Source: G965261775 sp965261775 (GTDB taxonomy: Bacteria > Pseudomonadota > Gammaproteobacteria > Eutrophobiales > Eutrophobiaceae). From it: a stretch of DNA of 64,000 nucleotides. Positions 9,275-18,278 of the stretch are shown here, one piece after another; within the stretch, counting starts at the first letter, position 1; every line of letters begins with the position of its first letter. The stretch covers positions 2,046,001-2,110,000 of the forward strand of contig OZ253477.1 of the NCBI GenBank assembly GCA_965261775.1, written 5' to 3'. Position numbers and translations under genes: made by a program. The notes beneath the pieces are model-generated. The model ran no database searches and was not told the origin of the DNA. It worked only from the letters and a program-made list of their open reading frames with translations.

Positions 9275-10360
9275 GTGAGCAGAAAAATATTAATCCTGCC
9301 GGGTGACGGGATCGGTCCTGAAATCGTGGCACAGGCGGAAAAGGTCCTGAACTACCTGATTCGTGAAAAGGGACTGGATCTGGAACTGGAACATGGCTTG
9401 ATTGGCGGTAGCGCCATTGATGCGGAGGGCGTGCCCTTGCCGGAGACTACGTTGAATAAAGCCGAAGAAGCGTCTGCTATTCTTCTGGGTGCCGTTGGCG
9501 GACCTGAATGGGAGACGTTTGAGCGCTCTTTGAGGCCGGAACAGGGCCTTTTGGCGATTCGAAATCATCTGGGGTTATTCGCTAATCTTCGTCCGGTGTT
9601 GTTGTTTCCGCAGTTGGCATCGACGTCGCCGTTAAAGCGGGAAACGATCGGGGAAATGGATATCATGATTGTGCGGGAATTGACCGGCGGTATTTACTTC
9701 GGTGAACCGCGAGGTATCCGGCGTCTTGAAGACGGGAGCAGAGAAGGTTTTAACACGCTTCGCTATAATGAAAACGAAATTGCGCGGATTGCACGGACTG
9801 CCTTTGATATAGCGCGGAAACGGCAAAAGCGCGTGTGTTCCGTTGATAAGGCAAATGTGTTGGAAGCGACGGAATTGTGGCGAGAAGTCATGACTGATGT
9901 GGGAAAGGATTATCCCGACGTGGAACTGCAACACATGTACGTTGATAATGCCGCCATGCAACTTGTACGGGCGCCCACACAGTTTGATGTGATAGTCACG
10001 ACCAATATGTTCGGGGATATCTTATCTGATCTGGCCTCAATGCTGACGGGTTCAATCGGTATGCTGCCCTCTGCGTCACTGGCGGCCGACGGCAACGGCA
10101 TGTATGAGCCGATACACGGTTCCGCGCCGGACATCGCGGGTCGGAATATCGCCAATCCGCTGGCGACAATATTATCGTTGTCCATGTTGTTTCGCTATTC
10201 GTTAGCGGAACCTGAACCCGCCAATTGGATCGAGCAGGCCGTACATCAGGTTTTAACGGAAGGGCTGCGTACGGGAGATATCGGTCTTGCCGGCATGAAC
10301 GTTATCGGTACCGAAGAAATGGGGGACGCAGTCCTTGATACCTTGTCATCAATCGCTTAA
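9275..10360 (+). CDS. leuB: 3-isopropylmalate dehydrogenase
   Basis: 361 residues from a GTG start at 9275, 4 bases after dcd. It oxidises and decarboxylates 3-isopropylmalate with NAD+ in leucine synthesis. The opening ILILPGDGIGPEIVAQAEKV, the substrate-contact RELTGGIYFGEPRG, the VDKANVLEATELWREV stretch with the catalytic Lys, and the NAD site EPIHGSAPDIAGRNIANP are all intact. leuC and leuD are not in this window, so in this stretch leuB stands apart from leuCD and next to asd, an order seen in many gammaproteobacteria. Confidence 0.97.
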   Translation: MSRKILILPGDGIGPEIVAQAEKVLNYLIREKGLDLELEHGLIGGSAIDAEGVPLPETTLNKAEEASAILLGAVGGPEWETFERSLRPEQGLLAIRNHLGLFANLRPVLLFPQLASTSPLKRETIGEMDIMIVRELTGGIYFGEPRGIRRLEDGSREGFNTLRYNENEIARIARTAFDIARKRQKRVCSVDKANVLEATELWREVMTDVGKDYPDVELQHMYVDNAAMQLVRAPTQFDVIVTTNMFGDILSDLASMLTGSIGMLPSASLAADGNGMYEPIHGSAPDIAGRNIANPLATILSLSMLFRYSLAEPEPANWIEQAVHQVLTEGLRTGDIGLAGMNVIGTEEMGDAVLDTLSSIA

Positions 10361-10384
10361 TACCCGCTGGAATTAATAAATATC

Positions 10385-11410
10385 ATGACGGATAAGAAAT
10401 ACAATATTGCTGTTATTGGCGCGACCGGTGCTGTCGGAGAGATCATGTTATCCATATTGGAAGAACGGCGTTTTCCAGTGGCTGAAATCCACGTTCTGGC
10501 CAGCAGTCGTTCGGCCGGCAAAATTCTGTCTTTTGGTAACAGGAAACTGCTTGTTGAGGAACTGGAAAAGTTTGATTTTGGAAAAACGGATATTGGACTC
10601 TTTTCGGCAGGTGCGGTGCTCTCAGAGAAACATGCGCCGCGCGCCGCAAAAGCCGGTTGTGTTGTCATTGATAATACGTCGTGCTTTCGTTATGACGATC
10701 ATATCCCTCTGGTGGTCCCCGAGGTCAATTCGCATGCCATAGCGGATTATGAAAACAGTGGCATTATCGCCAACCCCAACTGTTCAACCATTCAGATGAT
10801 GCTGGCACTCAAACCGATTTATGATGCGGTCGGTATAAGCCGTATTAATGTGTGTACCTATCAGGCCGTGTCTGGTAGCGGCAAACGGGCCGTCAAGGAA
10901 CTGGCAAGGCAGACGAGCGATTTACTCAATCTCAAACCGATTGAATGCAATGTGTACCCGAAACAGATTGCTTTTAATGCCTTACCGCATATTGATGTTT
11001 TTCAGGAGAATGGCTATACCAAGGAAGAGATGAAGATGGTTTGGGAAACCCGAAAAATTCTTGAAGACAACAGCATTATGGTCAATCCGACCACGGTAAG
11101 GATCCCCGTGTTTTACGGCCATTCCGAGGCGGTGCATATTGAGACAAAGGAGAAGATCGGCGTGGATGAAGCACGGAAACTGCTTGATGGAATGTCCGGT
11201 GTGAAGGTATTGGATGACAGACGAGATGGTGGTTATCCAACCGCCGTAACCGAAGCGGCCGGGGCGGATGCTGTTTTTGTCGGGCGTATCCGGGAGGACA
11301 TATCACACCCGCTTGGATTGAACATGTGGGTGGTTTCTGATAATATTAGAAAAGGCGCTGCATTAAATAGTATTCAAATTGCTGAATTTCTGATAAAAAA
11401 TTATCTATAA
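10385..11410 (+). CDS. asd: aspartate-semialdehyde dehydrogenase
   Basis: 341 residues. It reduces aspartyl phosphate with NADPH to aspartate semialdehyde for lysine, threonine, methionine and diaminopimelate synthesis. The Rossmann motif IAVIGATGAVGEIMLSILEE is at residue 8, and the active-site Cys lies in IANPNCSTIQMM near residue 132, followed by TYQAVSGSGKRAVKEL. It is the shorter Pseudomonas Asd2 type, which also precedes fimV in that genus. It follows leuB by 24 bases. A region of 185 bases without genes, AT-rich, separates it from the FimV-domain gene. Confidence 0.96.
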   Translation: MTDKKYNIAVIGATGAVGEIMLSILEERRFPVAEIHVLASSRSAGKILSFGNRKLLVEELEKFDFGKTDIGLFSAGAVLSEKHAPRAAKAGCVVIDNTSCFRYDDHIPLVVPEVNSHAIADYENSGIIANPNCSTIQMMLALKPIYDAVGISRINVCTYQAVSGSGKRAVKELARQTSDLLNLKPIECNVYPKQIAFNALPHIDVFQENGYTKEEMKMVWETRKILEDNSIMVNPTTVRIPVFYGHSEAVHIETKEKIGVDEARKLLDGMSGVKVLDDRRDGGYPTAVTEAAGADAVFVGRIREDISHPLGLNMWVVSDNIRKGAALNSIQIAEFLIKNYL

Positions 11411-11595
11411 ACAGAGTATTATTGGTAACAGGTAAAGTAAATTTTTAGGTTATTGAAATAACATATAATGTTATAGTAACTTATGAGGATAACAATGGTA
11501 TTTAGTTGATGGCAGGGAAATAATTGTCATATGGGCTTAAAAAACGATTGGCAGTTGATAATCCTTTTTCTAAATCAAGTACATAGGTGGTCATT

Positions 11596-11973
11596 ATGGA
11601 AAGTTGCAAAGTCGTATCAAAATTATTTGTCTTGACATGCTTGAGCCTTTTTATGGTATCGGCTAATGCGCTTGCATTATCGGATATTCAAGTCAAGTCC
11701 TATTTAAATCAGACCCTTGATATAAGAATCAAGTTAATTGAAGGGGAGGCATACGGATTTGATGATATCTCTGTCAAGCTGAGTTCCCCTGCCAGGGGTA
11801 CTTTAAGTCATTATCAGTTCAAACATAAGATATCAAAAAATGAAGATGGACTTTTTTTGGATATCGTAACCAATGGATTAATCAAGGAACCAATTATTGA
11901 ATTCATATTGGATATTAGTTGGCCCAGCGGTCGCCTGATGCGTGAGTATGCCTTGTTAATTGATCAGCCATAG
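11596..11973 (+). CDS. free-standing FimV N-terminal-domain protein (secreted or periplasmic)
   Basis: 125 residues from the ATG at 11596, with AGGTGG five bases upstream (a GTG at 11587 lies inside this Shine-Dalgarno and is rejected). A signal peptide is visible (KLFVLTCLSLFMVSANALA). The mature part resembles the opening domain of FimV downstream: LSDIQVKSYLNQTLDIRIKL compares with LGVLQLNSDLNEPLDASIQL, and both domains end with a (I)KEP/REP...W..G(R/K).(M/F)REY pattern. It has no LysM, coiled coil or membrane segment. It lies 49 bases before fimV, so co-expression is likely. The function is not known; it may be a partial duplication of fimV that binds the same partners in the envelope. 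The sequence is AT-rich. Confidence 0.7.
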   Translation: MESCKVVSKLFVLTCLSLFMVSANALALSDIQVKSYLNQTLDIRIKLIEGEAYGFDDISVKLSSPARGTLSHYQFKHKISKNEDGLFLDIVTNGLIKEPIIEFILDISWPSGRLMREYALLIDQP

Positions 11974-12022
11974 GGATAAAAAATATATGGGAAAACAGGA
12001 AATTTGAAGTTTTTAATGAGAA

Positions 12023-15000
12023 ATGAGAAAAAAACTTTATTTTTATATTATTTCCCTGTCATTGGCATTTATTCCGAATTTGGTCAGTGCGTTTGGCTTG
12101 GGCGTTCTGCAATTAAATTCAGATTTAAATGAACCGCTTGATGCGAGTATTCAACTGCTTTCTCCCGGTGCAGAAGAGCTTGATACGCTCCAGTTGGGCC
12201 TGGCGGATAGTGCTGCCTTTGCCAAAGTAGGGCTTGACCGCCCTTTTGTATTACAAAAACTCAAATTTGTTCTAAAGCATTCCGAGGATAGCGGCTCTGA
12301 TTATATTCATGTATTCAGCATAGAACCCATTCGCGAGCCTTTTCTCAAGTTTCTGCTTGTGGCCAGTTGGTCCAGGGGGAAAATCTTCCGGGAATACACC
12401 ATTTTGCTTAACCCTCATTTCCTTGATACTGGCGGAGGTGAGATGGGTTTGCGTGAAGTGGATTTGCCTTTATCAGTAGCAGCCGCACCGGCGTCGCCTG
12501 AAAAAGCCGTCACCGTCGATATCAGCGACGGTGACGGCGAGCCTGTCCAGAGCGCCCCTGCAGGCAAAAATTATTATGGGCCGACGAAGGCTTCCGATAC
12601 CTTGTGGTCAATCGCTGAGGCCGTGCGACCTGATTCCATTAGTGTTAACCAGATGATGCTGGCCTTGTTTAAGGCAAACCCGGACGCTTTCTTCAGTGAA
12701 AATATCAATGCCCTTGAGCGTGGGAAGAAGCTGTATATCCCTGGTGCAAGTGAGGTAAAAACCCTGGTTGATACACAAACACAGGCATGGGAAGAGGTAC
12801 GGTCCCAGCATATTAACTGGGGAAATATCAACAATGATAAACAGGTTTCCCCCGCTGCTGTACGCTCTGAACCGACGCCCTCTGAAGAAAAGCCCGTTAC
12901 ATCGAAAGTGGTGGCACCTGCCGTTTCCGATAAACCCGATTCTGAGTTAAGGGTGGTTGTGGCAGAGAGCCCTGATGAGACGGCAAAACAGATTGCGGAC
13001 GATATAAACGTAAATAAAGAGCTTATTCTTGCACAGGAATCTATTCAGGCATTAACTCGGGAGAACCTTGATCTTAAAGAGCGGGGGCAGGTAAATGAAA
13101 CCCTGGTAGAAGACCTCAGACGTCTGCTAGCGATCAAAGACGATGAATTGTCCCAGCTTCGACAAAAAATGACCCGGCTTCAAAAAGATGTGGCCTTACT
13201 GAAAGAGGCCAAACCGGGGGGCACGTCGGCTCCCATTGTCGATAAGGTGGAAATTGGAGAAACGCCCTCAAAAGTTGTACAGGCTCCTGCTCAGCTTGAT
13301 GAAGGTATTACTGAAACAGCAATAGTTAAAGGGTTAGACCTGGCTGTAGAGAAAAAGGAAGACGTTGCCGAAGAAGTGGTTCAGATGTCTGAGACTGATG
13401 TAGAAACTTCAGTGCTTTCCAGGTTTAGTAATATGATTGGCGGCATAATGGAAAAACTTCATTGGCACCTCATATATGAGAAGTATACTCCATCGTTTGC
13501 CAATCCCGTTATTATGGCCGCTACGATTATTGTCGTTTTGTTAGCTTTGATTTTACTCATGGTTTTGCTGAAATGGAGCAAGAGTAGATCCGTCGGGGTA
13601 GAAGAACCCGCCACGCATGTCCCGAAAAAAATAAAGGTGCCTTCCGATTTTGAGCGACAGAAATATATTGTCGAAGAAGTATTCTCACCTGATGAAGAAA
13701 GTAACATTTGGGATATAGATAAATCTGCTGACGCGGTCGTTCCAGAATCTGATGAGGCGGGACAAAAAGATGAGGCAGGGGAGAAAGATGATGCGGGGCA
13801 AAAAGATGATGCGGGGCAAAAAGATGAGGCAGGGGAGAAAGATGATGCAGGGCAAGGTGCCGCAGTTATTCCACCACAGAAAAAACCTGTCATTGAACAG
13901 GATCCTCTACGGGAGGTGAATACATATATCGCGTTCGAACAGTTTGAACGAGCGGAAGAACTTGTTCGTGGCTTGATTAAAGATGATCCTGATAACCTTG
14001 CATTGTACACAAAATTACTTGAGATTTTTTATACTTCCGGCAATAAGAAAACCTATGAAGATGAAGCCAGGGTATTACACGAGAAGGTAAATGGTGAGGG
14101 GGAACACTGGAATATTGCCACGGCAATGTGGCGGGAAATATCACCGAATCGTGACTTGTTTGAAGAAGGTGAAGATGATCATGATGATGAAGATTCTACG
14201 GCAGATAGCGCGAGCAGTTTTGTTGATGTTACCGTTGGAGAATTTGCCAATGTAACTGATGAAGCGCCAGTTGTGCCCTCGCAAGATGATGCCGTGGGCG
14301 GTGAAATTGTGGAGAAGACGCTTGAATTTGACCCTGTTGAAGCGATGAAGGAACAAGAAGAACTTGCGGAGAAAGGTGATGGAGAAAGGTATTTTGATCT
14401 GGACCTTGGTGAGAGCAACTCCGTGGAATCTGAAAAAGCGGCAGACGATGTTTTGGGTGTGGGGGATTCTGAGAAGGAACCGGATTTTGAGCTTCCAGGC
14501 GAAGCTGAATCTACTGATAACGCGCATGATTTTTTCACTGCTTCTGATGATAATGCTGATATGCCTGATACGAAACAGGATGACAATGCGATTAAAGATT
14601 CCGTTGTGGAAAGCAGAAGTGGCGCCATAAACTTTGACTCCGACACCCATGTAGATGGGACGCCCCTGGAACAGGACGAGCCTGAAACCGTACTGCTGGA
14701 TGGGACGCCCCTGGAACAGGACGAGCCTGAAACCGTACTGCTGGATGGGACGCCCCTGGAACAGGACGAGCCTGAAACCGTACTGCTGGATGGGACGCCC
14801 CTGGAACAGGACGAGCCTGAAACCGTACTGCTGGATGGGACGCCCCTGGAACAGGACGAGCCTGAAACCATACTGCTGGATGGGACGCCCCTGGAACAGG
14901 ACGAGCCTGAAACCGTACTGGATGGGACGCCCCTGGAACAGGATGAGCCTGAAACCGTACTGGATGGGACGCCCCTGGAACAGGATGAGCCTGAAGCCAT

Positions 15001-15274
15001 GATGCTGGAAAATGATGGCGCTGAAACTGAATCTTTTGAGGAAGAAGGTGACATTACTATCTTTACTCCCGGGGTTAATTTGCCAAAACCTGAAGATGCT
15101 GATTTGCCGGAAGATCAAAGCGTAGAGGAAATCACGACCAAGCTGGATCTTGCCAAGGCCTATCTTGAGTTGGGTGATACAGAAAGTGTGAGGAAAATTT
15201 TAGACGAGGTCATGATCCTGGGTAATGACGAACAAAGGAAACAGGCTGAAGCGTTATCAAAACAGATATCTTAA
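12023..15274 (+). CDS. fimV: FimV-like polar hub protein
   Basis: 1083 residues. FimV is an inner-membrane, peptidoglycan-linked protein that organises type IV pili, twitching and polar factors. Order seen: signal peptide (residues 1-23), FimV N-terminal domain (about 24-130), a LysM-like segment (DTLWSIAEAVRP to KLYIPG, about 190-240), a coiled coil (about 330-400), one membrane helix (about 493-515, IIVVLLALILLMVLLKW), then a long acidic cytoplasmic region with TPR-like helices (about 640-695), repeats, and the conserved FimV C-terminal helices (about 1035-1083, LDLAKAYLELGDTESVRKIL). The cytoplasmic part contains two tandem-repeat blocks annotated separately. The position between asd and truA is the classic one. 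Confidence 0.95.
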   Translation: MRKKLYFYIISLSLAFIPNLVSAFGLGVLQLNSDLNEPLDASIQLLSPGAEELDTLQLGLADSAAFAKVGLDRPFVLQKLKFVLKHSEDSGSDYIHVFSIEPIREPFLKFLLVASWSRGKIFREYTILLNPHFLDTGGGEMGLREVDLPLSVAAAPASPEKAVTVDISDGDGEPVQSAPAGKNYYGPTKASDTLWSIAEAVRPDSISVNQMMLALFKANPDAFFSENINALERGKKLYIPGASEVKTLVDTQTQAWEEVRSQHINWGNINNDKQVSPAAVRSEPTPSEEKPVTSKVVAPAVSDKPDSELRVVVAESPDETAKQIADDINVNKELILAQESIQALTRENLDLKERGQVNETLVEDLRRLLAIKDDELSQLRQKMTRLQKDVALLKEAKPGGTSAPIVDKVEIGETPSKVVQAPAQLDEGITETAIVKGLDLAVEKKEDVAEEVVQMSETDVETSVLSRFSNMIGGIMEKLHWHLIYEKYTPSFANPVIMAATIIVVLLALILLMVLLKWSKSRSVGVEEPATHVPKKIKVPSDFERQKYIVEEVFSPDEESNIWDIDKSADAVVPESDEAGQKDEAGEKDDAGQKDDAGQKDEAGEKDDAGQGAAVIPPQKKPVIEQDPLREVNTYIAFEQFERAEELVRGLIKDDPDNLALYTKLLEIFYTSGNKKTYEDEARVLHEKVNGEGEHWNIATAMWREISPNRDLFEEGEDDHDDEDSTADSASSFVDVTVGEFANVTDEAPVVPSQDDAVGGEIVEKTLEFDPVEAMKEQEELAEKGDGERYFDLDLGESNSVESEKAADDVLGVGDSEKEPDFELPGEAESTDNAHDFFTASDDNADMPDTKQDDNAIKDSVVESRSGAINFDSDTHVDGTPLEQDEPETVLLDGTPLEQDEPETVLLDGTPLEQDEPETVLLDGTPLEQDEPETVLLDGTPLEQDEPETILLDGTPLEQDEPETVLDGTPLEQDEPETVLDGTPLEQDEPEAMMLENDGAETESFEEEGDITIFTPGVNLPKPEDADLPEDQSVEEITTKLDLAKAYLELGDTESVRKILDEVMILGNDEQRKQAEALSKQIS
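13756..13855 (+). repeat. short tandem repeat in fimV, acidic five-residue units
   Basis: Six to seven 15-base units encode (E/D)(E/D)AG(Q/E)K-type pentapeptides in succession just after the membrane helix of FimV. The units are near-identical at the DNA level, with only a few alternating positions, so they look recently amplified and are all in frame. Confidence 0.85.
14654..15008 (+). repeat. large tandem repeat in fimV, eight copies of a 15-residue unit
   Basis: Eight consecutive copies of a 45-base unit encode DGTPLEQDEPETVLL. Copies one to four are identical at the protein level, copy five changes Val to Ile, copies six and seven have lost one Leu codon (42 bases), and copy eight degenerates into EAMML. 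DNA identity between copies is almost complete, which points to recent expansion by slippage or unequal recombination; every length change seen keeps the frame. Confidence 0.95.
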
Positions 15275-15365
15275 GTATGTTCTTTTTTTGAAATATTTTT
15301 GACCTCTCGTTCTTAAGGCATCGCGTTCATCAATAAAAAGGGTAAAGATTTTTTAGCAATTAGCG

Positions 15366-16154
15366 ATGAAGATTGCTCTGGGGATAGAGTATGATGGCAG
15401 TGGCTATTTGGGGTGGCAAAAACAGAATGCGGCCCCGACGATTCAGGAAACACTTGAAACAGCGCTGTCGGAAATTGCAGATGAACGGATTTCTGTCACA
15501 TGTGCCGGACGTACTGACAAGGGTGTGCATGCCGTTCAGCAGGTTGTGCATTTTGAAACTTCGGTTATCAGACCTGTCTATGCCTGGATATTGGGGAGCA
15601 ACACAAAGTTGCCCGGTGATATTGCAGTGACGTGGGCAAAAAACATGAGTAACGATTTTCATGCGCGCTTCAGCGCAGTGAAAAGAACCTATCAGTATGT
15701 CATCCTGAATCGCCGTTCCCGCCCCGCCATTTTTAATAAACGGGTTACCTGGAAATGTCGGGAGCTGGATTTGGACAGGATAAAAAGCGCTACGGAGATA
15801 TTTATTGGTGAACACGATTTTACATCTCTTCGATCCGCGCACTGTCAGGCGAAATCAGCGGTGCGCGAAGTGTTCAGCCTGGAGGTGAACAGGATCAGCG
15901 CATATATCGTTATCACGATCAGCGCCAATGCTTTTTTGCACCACATGGTAAGAAATATCGCGGGCGTATTAATGTCCATCGGCGAGGGGATGGAAAGTGT
16001 GAAATGGGCGGAAGAAGTGCTGTCTGCGAAAGACAGGACAGTCGGCGGAGTTACCGCGCCTCCGGATGGTCTGTATCTGGCGGACATTAGTTATCCAGAA
16101 CATTTTGCCATACCGGCGGGCGAAACATTAACGCAGAGCATAAAATTGTATTGA
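15366..16154 (+). CDS. truA: tRNA pseudouridine(38-40) synthase
   Basis: 262 residues. It converts uridines 38-40 of the tRNA anticodon arm to pseudouridine. The catalytic Asp sits in CAGRTDKGVHAVQQVVHF near residue 50; the opening LGIEYDGSGYLGWQKQ and the later FHARFSAVKRTYQYVI and FLHHMVRNIAGVLMSIGEG stretches are typical. It lies between fimV and trpF, with only 3 bases before trpF, as in many gammaproteobacteria. Confidence 0.97.
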   Translation: MKIALGIEYDGSGYLGWQKQNAAPTIQETLETALSEIADERISVTCAGRTDKGVHAVQQVVHFETSVIRPVYAWILGSNTKLPGDIAVTWAKNMSNDFHARFSAVKRTYQYVILNRRSRPAIFNKRVTWKCRELDLDRIKSATEIFIGEHDFTSLRSAHCQAKSAVREVFSLEVNRISAYIVITISANAFLHHMVRNIAGVLMSIGEGMESVKWAEEVLSAKDRTVGGVTAPPDGLYLADISYPEHFAIPAGETLTQSIKLY

Positions 16155-16157
16155 AAA

Positions 16158-16787
16158 ATGCCTGAACGTACCCGCGTAAAAATATGCGGTATTACGAATT
16201 TATCCGATGCGGAAGCGGCTGTGGAGGTTGGCGCGGATGCGATTGGTCTGGTGTTTTATGGGCGGAGCCCGCGCTGTGTTGATATTGACGTCGCTGCCGA
16301 GATCACGTATAAAGTCGCCCCGTTTGTGAATTGTGTCGGTCTTTTTGTTGACGCAGCGGAAAACCGTATCCGAAGGGTATTGGAACAGGTCGCCATAGAT
16401 ACATTGCAGTTTCATGGACAAGAAACGGAACAATTTTGCAATTTATACAACGTACCCTATATCAAAGCCATCAAGATGGTTAATACTGTTGATCTGTTTG
16501 AACAGTGCGACCGTTTTTCTCTGGCAAAGGCGCTATTGCTTGACGCGGATGCCGGGACCGCACCGGGTGGTACCGGTACCACGTTTGACTGGGAACGTAT
16601 CCCGAAGGGATTGAAAAAGCCGTTCATTCTTGCCGGTGGTTTGAATGCGGATAATGTCAGAAAGGCCGTTTCCCTGGTACAGCCTTATGCGGTTGATGTC
16701 AGCAGTGGCGTAGAAACGGAGAAAGGCAGGAAAGATTTGAAAAAGATGAGACAATTTATTCACGCAGTTTATGGGGCCAACACGTGA
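16158..16787 (+). CDS. trpF: phosphoribosylanthranilate isomerase
   Basis: 209 residues, a single TIM barrel catalysing the Amadori rearrangement of phosphoribosylanthranilate in tryptophan synthesis. The N-terminal VKICGITNLSDAEAAVEVGA holds the catalytic Cys and the C-terminal FILAGGLNADNVRKAV and VDVSSGVETEKGRKD bind phosphate and include the acidic residue near the end of the barrel. Its stop overlaps the trpB GTG start. trpC is not fused or adjacent, as usual in the gammaproteobacterial truA-trpF-trpB arrangement. Confidence 0.96.
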   Translation: MPERTRVKICGITNLSDAEAAVEVGADAIGLVFYGRSPRCVDIDVAAEITYKVAPFVNCVGLFVDAAENRIRRVLEQVAIDTLQFHGQETEQFCNLYNVPYIKAIKMVNTVDLFEQCDRFSLAKALLLDADAGTAPGGTGTTFDWERIPKGLKKPFILAGGLNADNVRKAVSLVQPYAVDVSSGVETEKGRKDLKKMRQFIHAVYGANT

Positions 16788-18007
16788 CGAATCCGGCATT
16801 GGATAGTCATTTTTTCGCGGACATGCCTGATGAATCAGGTCATTTCGGGCAGTATGGCGGTCGTTTTGTCGCGGAAACCCTGATGGCCCCTTTGCAGGAG
16901 CTTGAACAGGCCTATTATTATTATGCGAAAGCCCCTGACTTTCTGGCCGAATTTGAAAATGATTTGAAACACTATGTAGGGCGTCCTTCACCGCTTTATC
17001 ATGCCCGGCGCTGGAGTGAGGCGTTGGGTGGCGCACAGATTTATCTGAAGCGAGAAGATCTCAATCATACCGGCGCACATAAGATAAATAACACGGTAGG
17101 CCAGGTTTTATTGGCTCAACGCATGGGTAAAAAACGCATTATTGCCGAGACGGGGGCCGGTCAGCATGGGGTCGCTTCTGCTACTGTCGCCGCACGCTGT
17201 GGGATGAAATGTATTGTTTATATGGGGGCCGAGGATATTCAGCGTCAGGCCATCAACGTTTTTCGGATGAAGTTACTGGGGGCGGAAGTGGTGACCGTTG
17301 AATCCGGTTCAAGGACATTAAAAGATGCCTTAAACGAAGCGATGCGAGACTGGGTGACAAATGTTGACGACACATTTTACATTATCGGTACGGTCGCTGG
17401 ACCGCATCCCTATCCGGTGATGGTCAGAAACTTCAATGCCGTGGTTGGGCGCGAGGCAAGGCAACAGTGTCTTGAGCAACTGGGTCGGTTACCTGATACG
17501 CTGGTAGCCTGTGTCGGGGGCGGGTCAAATGCGATCGGCTTGTTTTATCCTTTTCTGAACGACAGGGAAGTATCAATTTATGGCGTTGAGGCAGCGGGTG
17601 ACGGTATCGCCAGCGGTCGTCACGCCGCGCCGCTTAATGCGGGCAAACCAGGGATACTACATGGCAACAGAAGCTATGTGATGGAAGACAGCCATGGTCA
17701 GATCAGTGAGACACATTCAATTTCCGCCGGTCTGGATTATCCTGGCGTGGGGCCAGAACACGCCTGGTTAAAAGATACCGGCCGCGTAAATTATGTTGCG
17801 GTAACGGATGAAGAGGCATTACAGGCTTTTCATGATTTGACTTTGATGGAAGGTATTATACCAGCACTTGAATCAAGCCATGCCTTGGCTTATGCTGGAA
17901 AAATTGCCAAAAATATGGATAACAGTACAATAATTATCGTTAATTTATCGGGGCGTGGAGACAAGGATATCCATACCGTTGCCGCAAATAAGAATATTTT
18001 CCTATAA
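16784..18007 (+). CDS. trpB: tryptophan synthase beta subunit
   Basis: 407 residues from a GTG start that overlaps the trpF stop (GTGA). It condenses indole with serine to give tryptophan using PLP. The PLP-binding Lys is in LNHTGAHKINNTVGQVL near residue 97, the phosphate-binding GGGSNAIG loop lies near residue 243, and the opening FGQYGGRFVAETLM is standard. Together with trpA, which follows after one inserted small gene, it forms the alpha2-beta2 complex. Confidence 0.97.
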   Translation: MTNPALDSHFFADMPDESGHFGQYGGRFVAETLMAPLQELEQAYYYYAKAPDFLAEFENDLKHYVGRPSPLYHARRWSEALGGAQIYLKREDLNHTGAHKINNTVGQVLLAQRMGKKRIIAETGAGQHGVASATVAARCGMKCIVYMGAEDIQRQAINVFRMKLLGAEVVTVESGSRTLKDALNEAMRDWVTNVDDTFYIIGTVAGPHPYPVMVRNFNAVVGREARQQCLEQLGRLPDTLVACVGGGSNAIGLFYPFLNDREVSIYGVEAAGDGIASGRHAAPLNAGKPGILHGNRSYVMEDSHGQISETHSISAGLDYPGVGPEHAWLKDTGRVNYVAVTDEEALQAFHDLTLMEGIIPALESSHALAYAGKIAKNMDNSTIIIVNLSGRGDKDIHTVAANKNIFL

Positions 18008-18031
18008 AAATAGAAACAAAAGGGTGAGATA

Positions 18032-18235
18032 ATGAATAATCGTGATCGTTTAATGAAAATTATGAGCGACTATAAACTGGAGAGAACGGAACTTTCCAGG
18101 TTTTTGGGCGTTGGGCGAGATGAGGTTGACAGTTGGTTAATCTCCCGTGAATCAGAACGTCATCGGGAGACACCGGATATGGCGATTGAGTTGCTGAAAT
18201 TAAAGCTGAATTCCAAAGCTAAAGCCGTGGACTAA
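18032..18235 (+). CDS. small helix-turn-helix-like protein between trpB and trpA
   Basis: 67 residues. The start ATG at 18032 has AGGGTGAG about 6 bases upstream, so it is probably translated. The sequence LMKIMSDYKLERTELSRFLG and the following VGRDEVDSWLIS read as a short XRE/lambda-repressor-like helix-turn-helix; the Lys-rich tail follows a helix LLKLKLN. It interrupts the otherwise contiguous trpB-trpA pair, 24 bases after trpB and 43 bases before trpA. A role in the trp operon is possible from position only. It is too short for a full regulator with an effector domain; it could act as a DNA-binding accessory. Confidence 0.65.
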   Translation: MNNRDRLMKIMSDYKLERTELSRFLGVGRDEVDSWLISRESERHRETPDMAIELLKLKLNSKAKAVD

Positions 18236-18278
18236 CTCTGTCTCTTGACGGGATTGCTTTTTTAAGCCAACACTATTT

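Noticed and set aside
14141..15118. Long minus-strand frames opposite the fimV repeats
   Set aside because: Open only because the 45-base unit lacks stops in these frames and is copied eight times.
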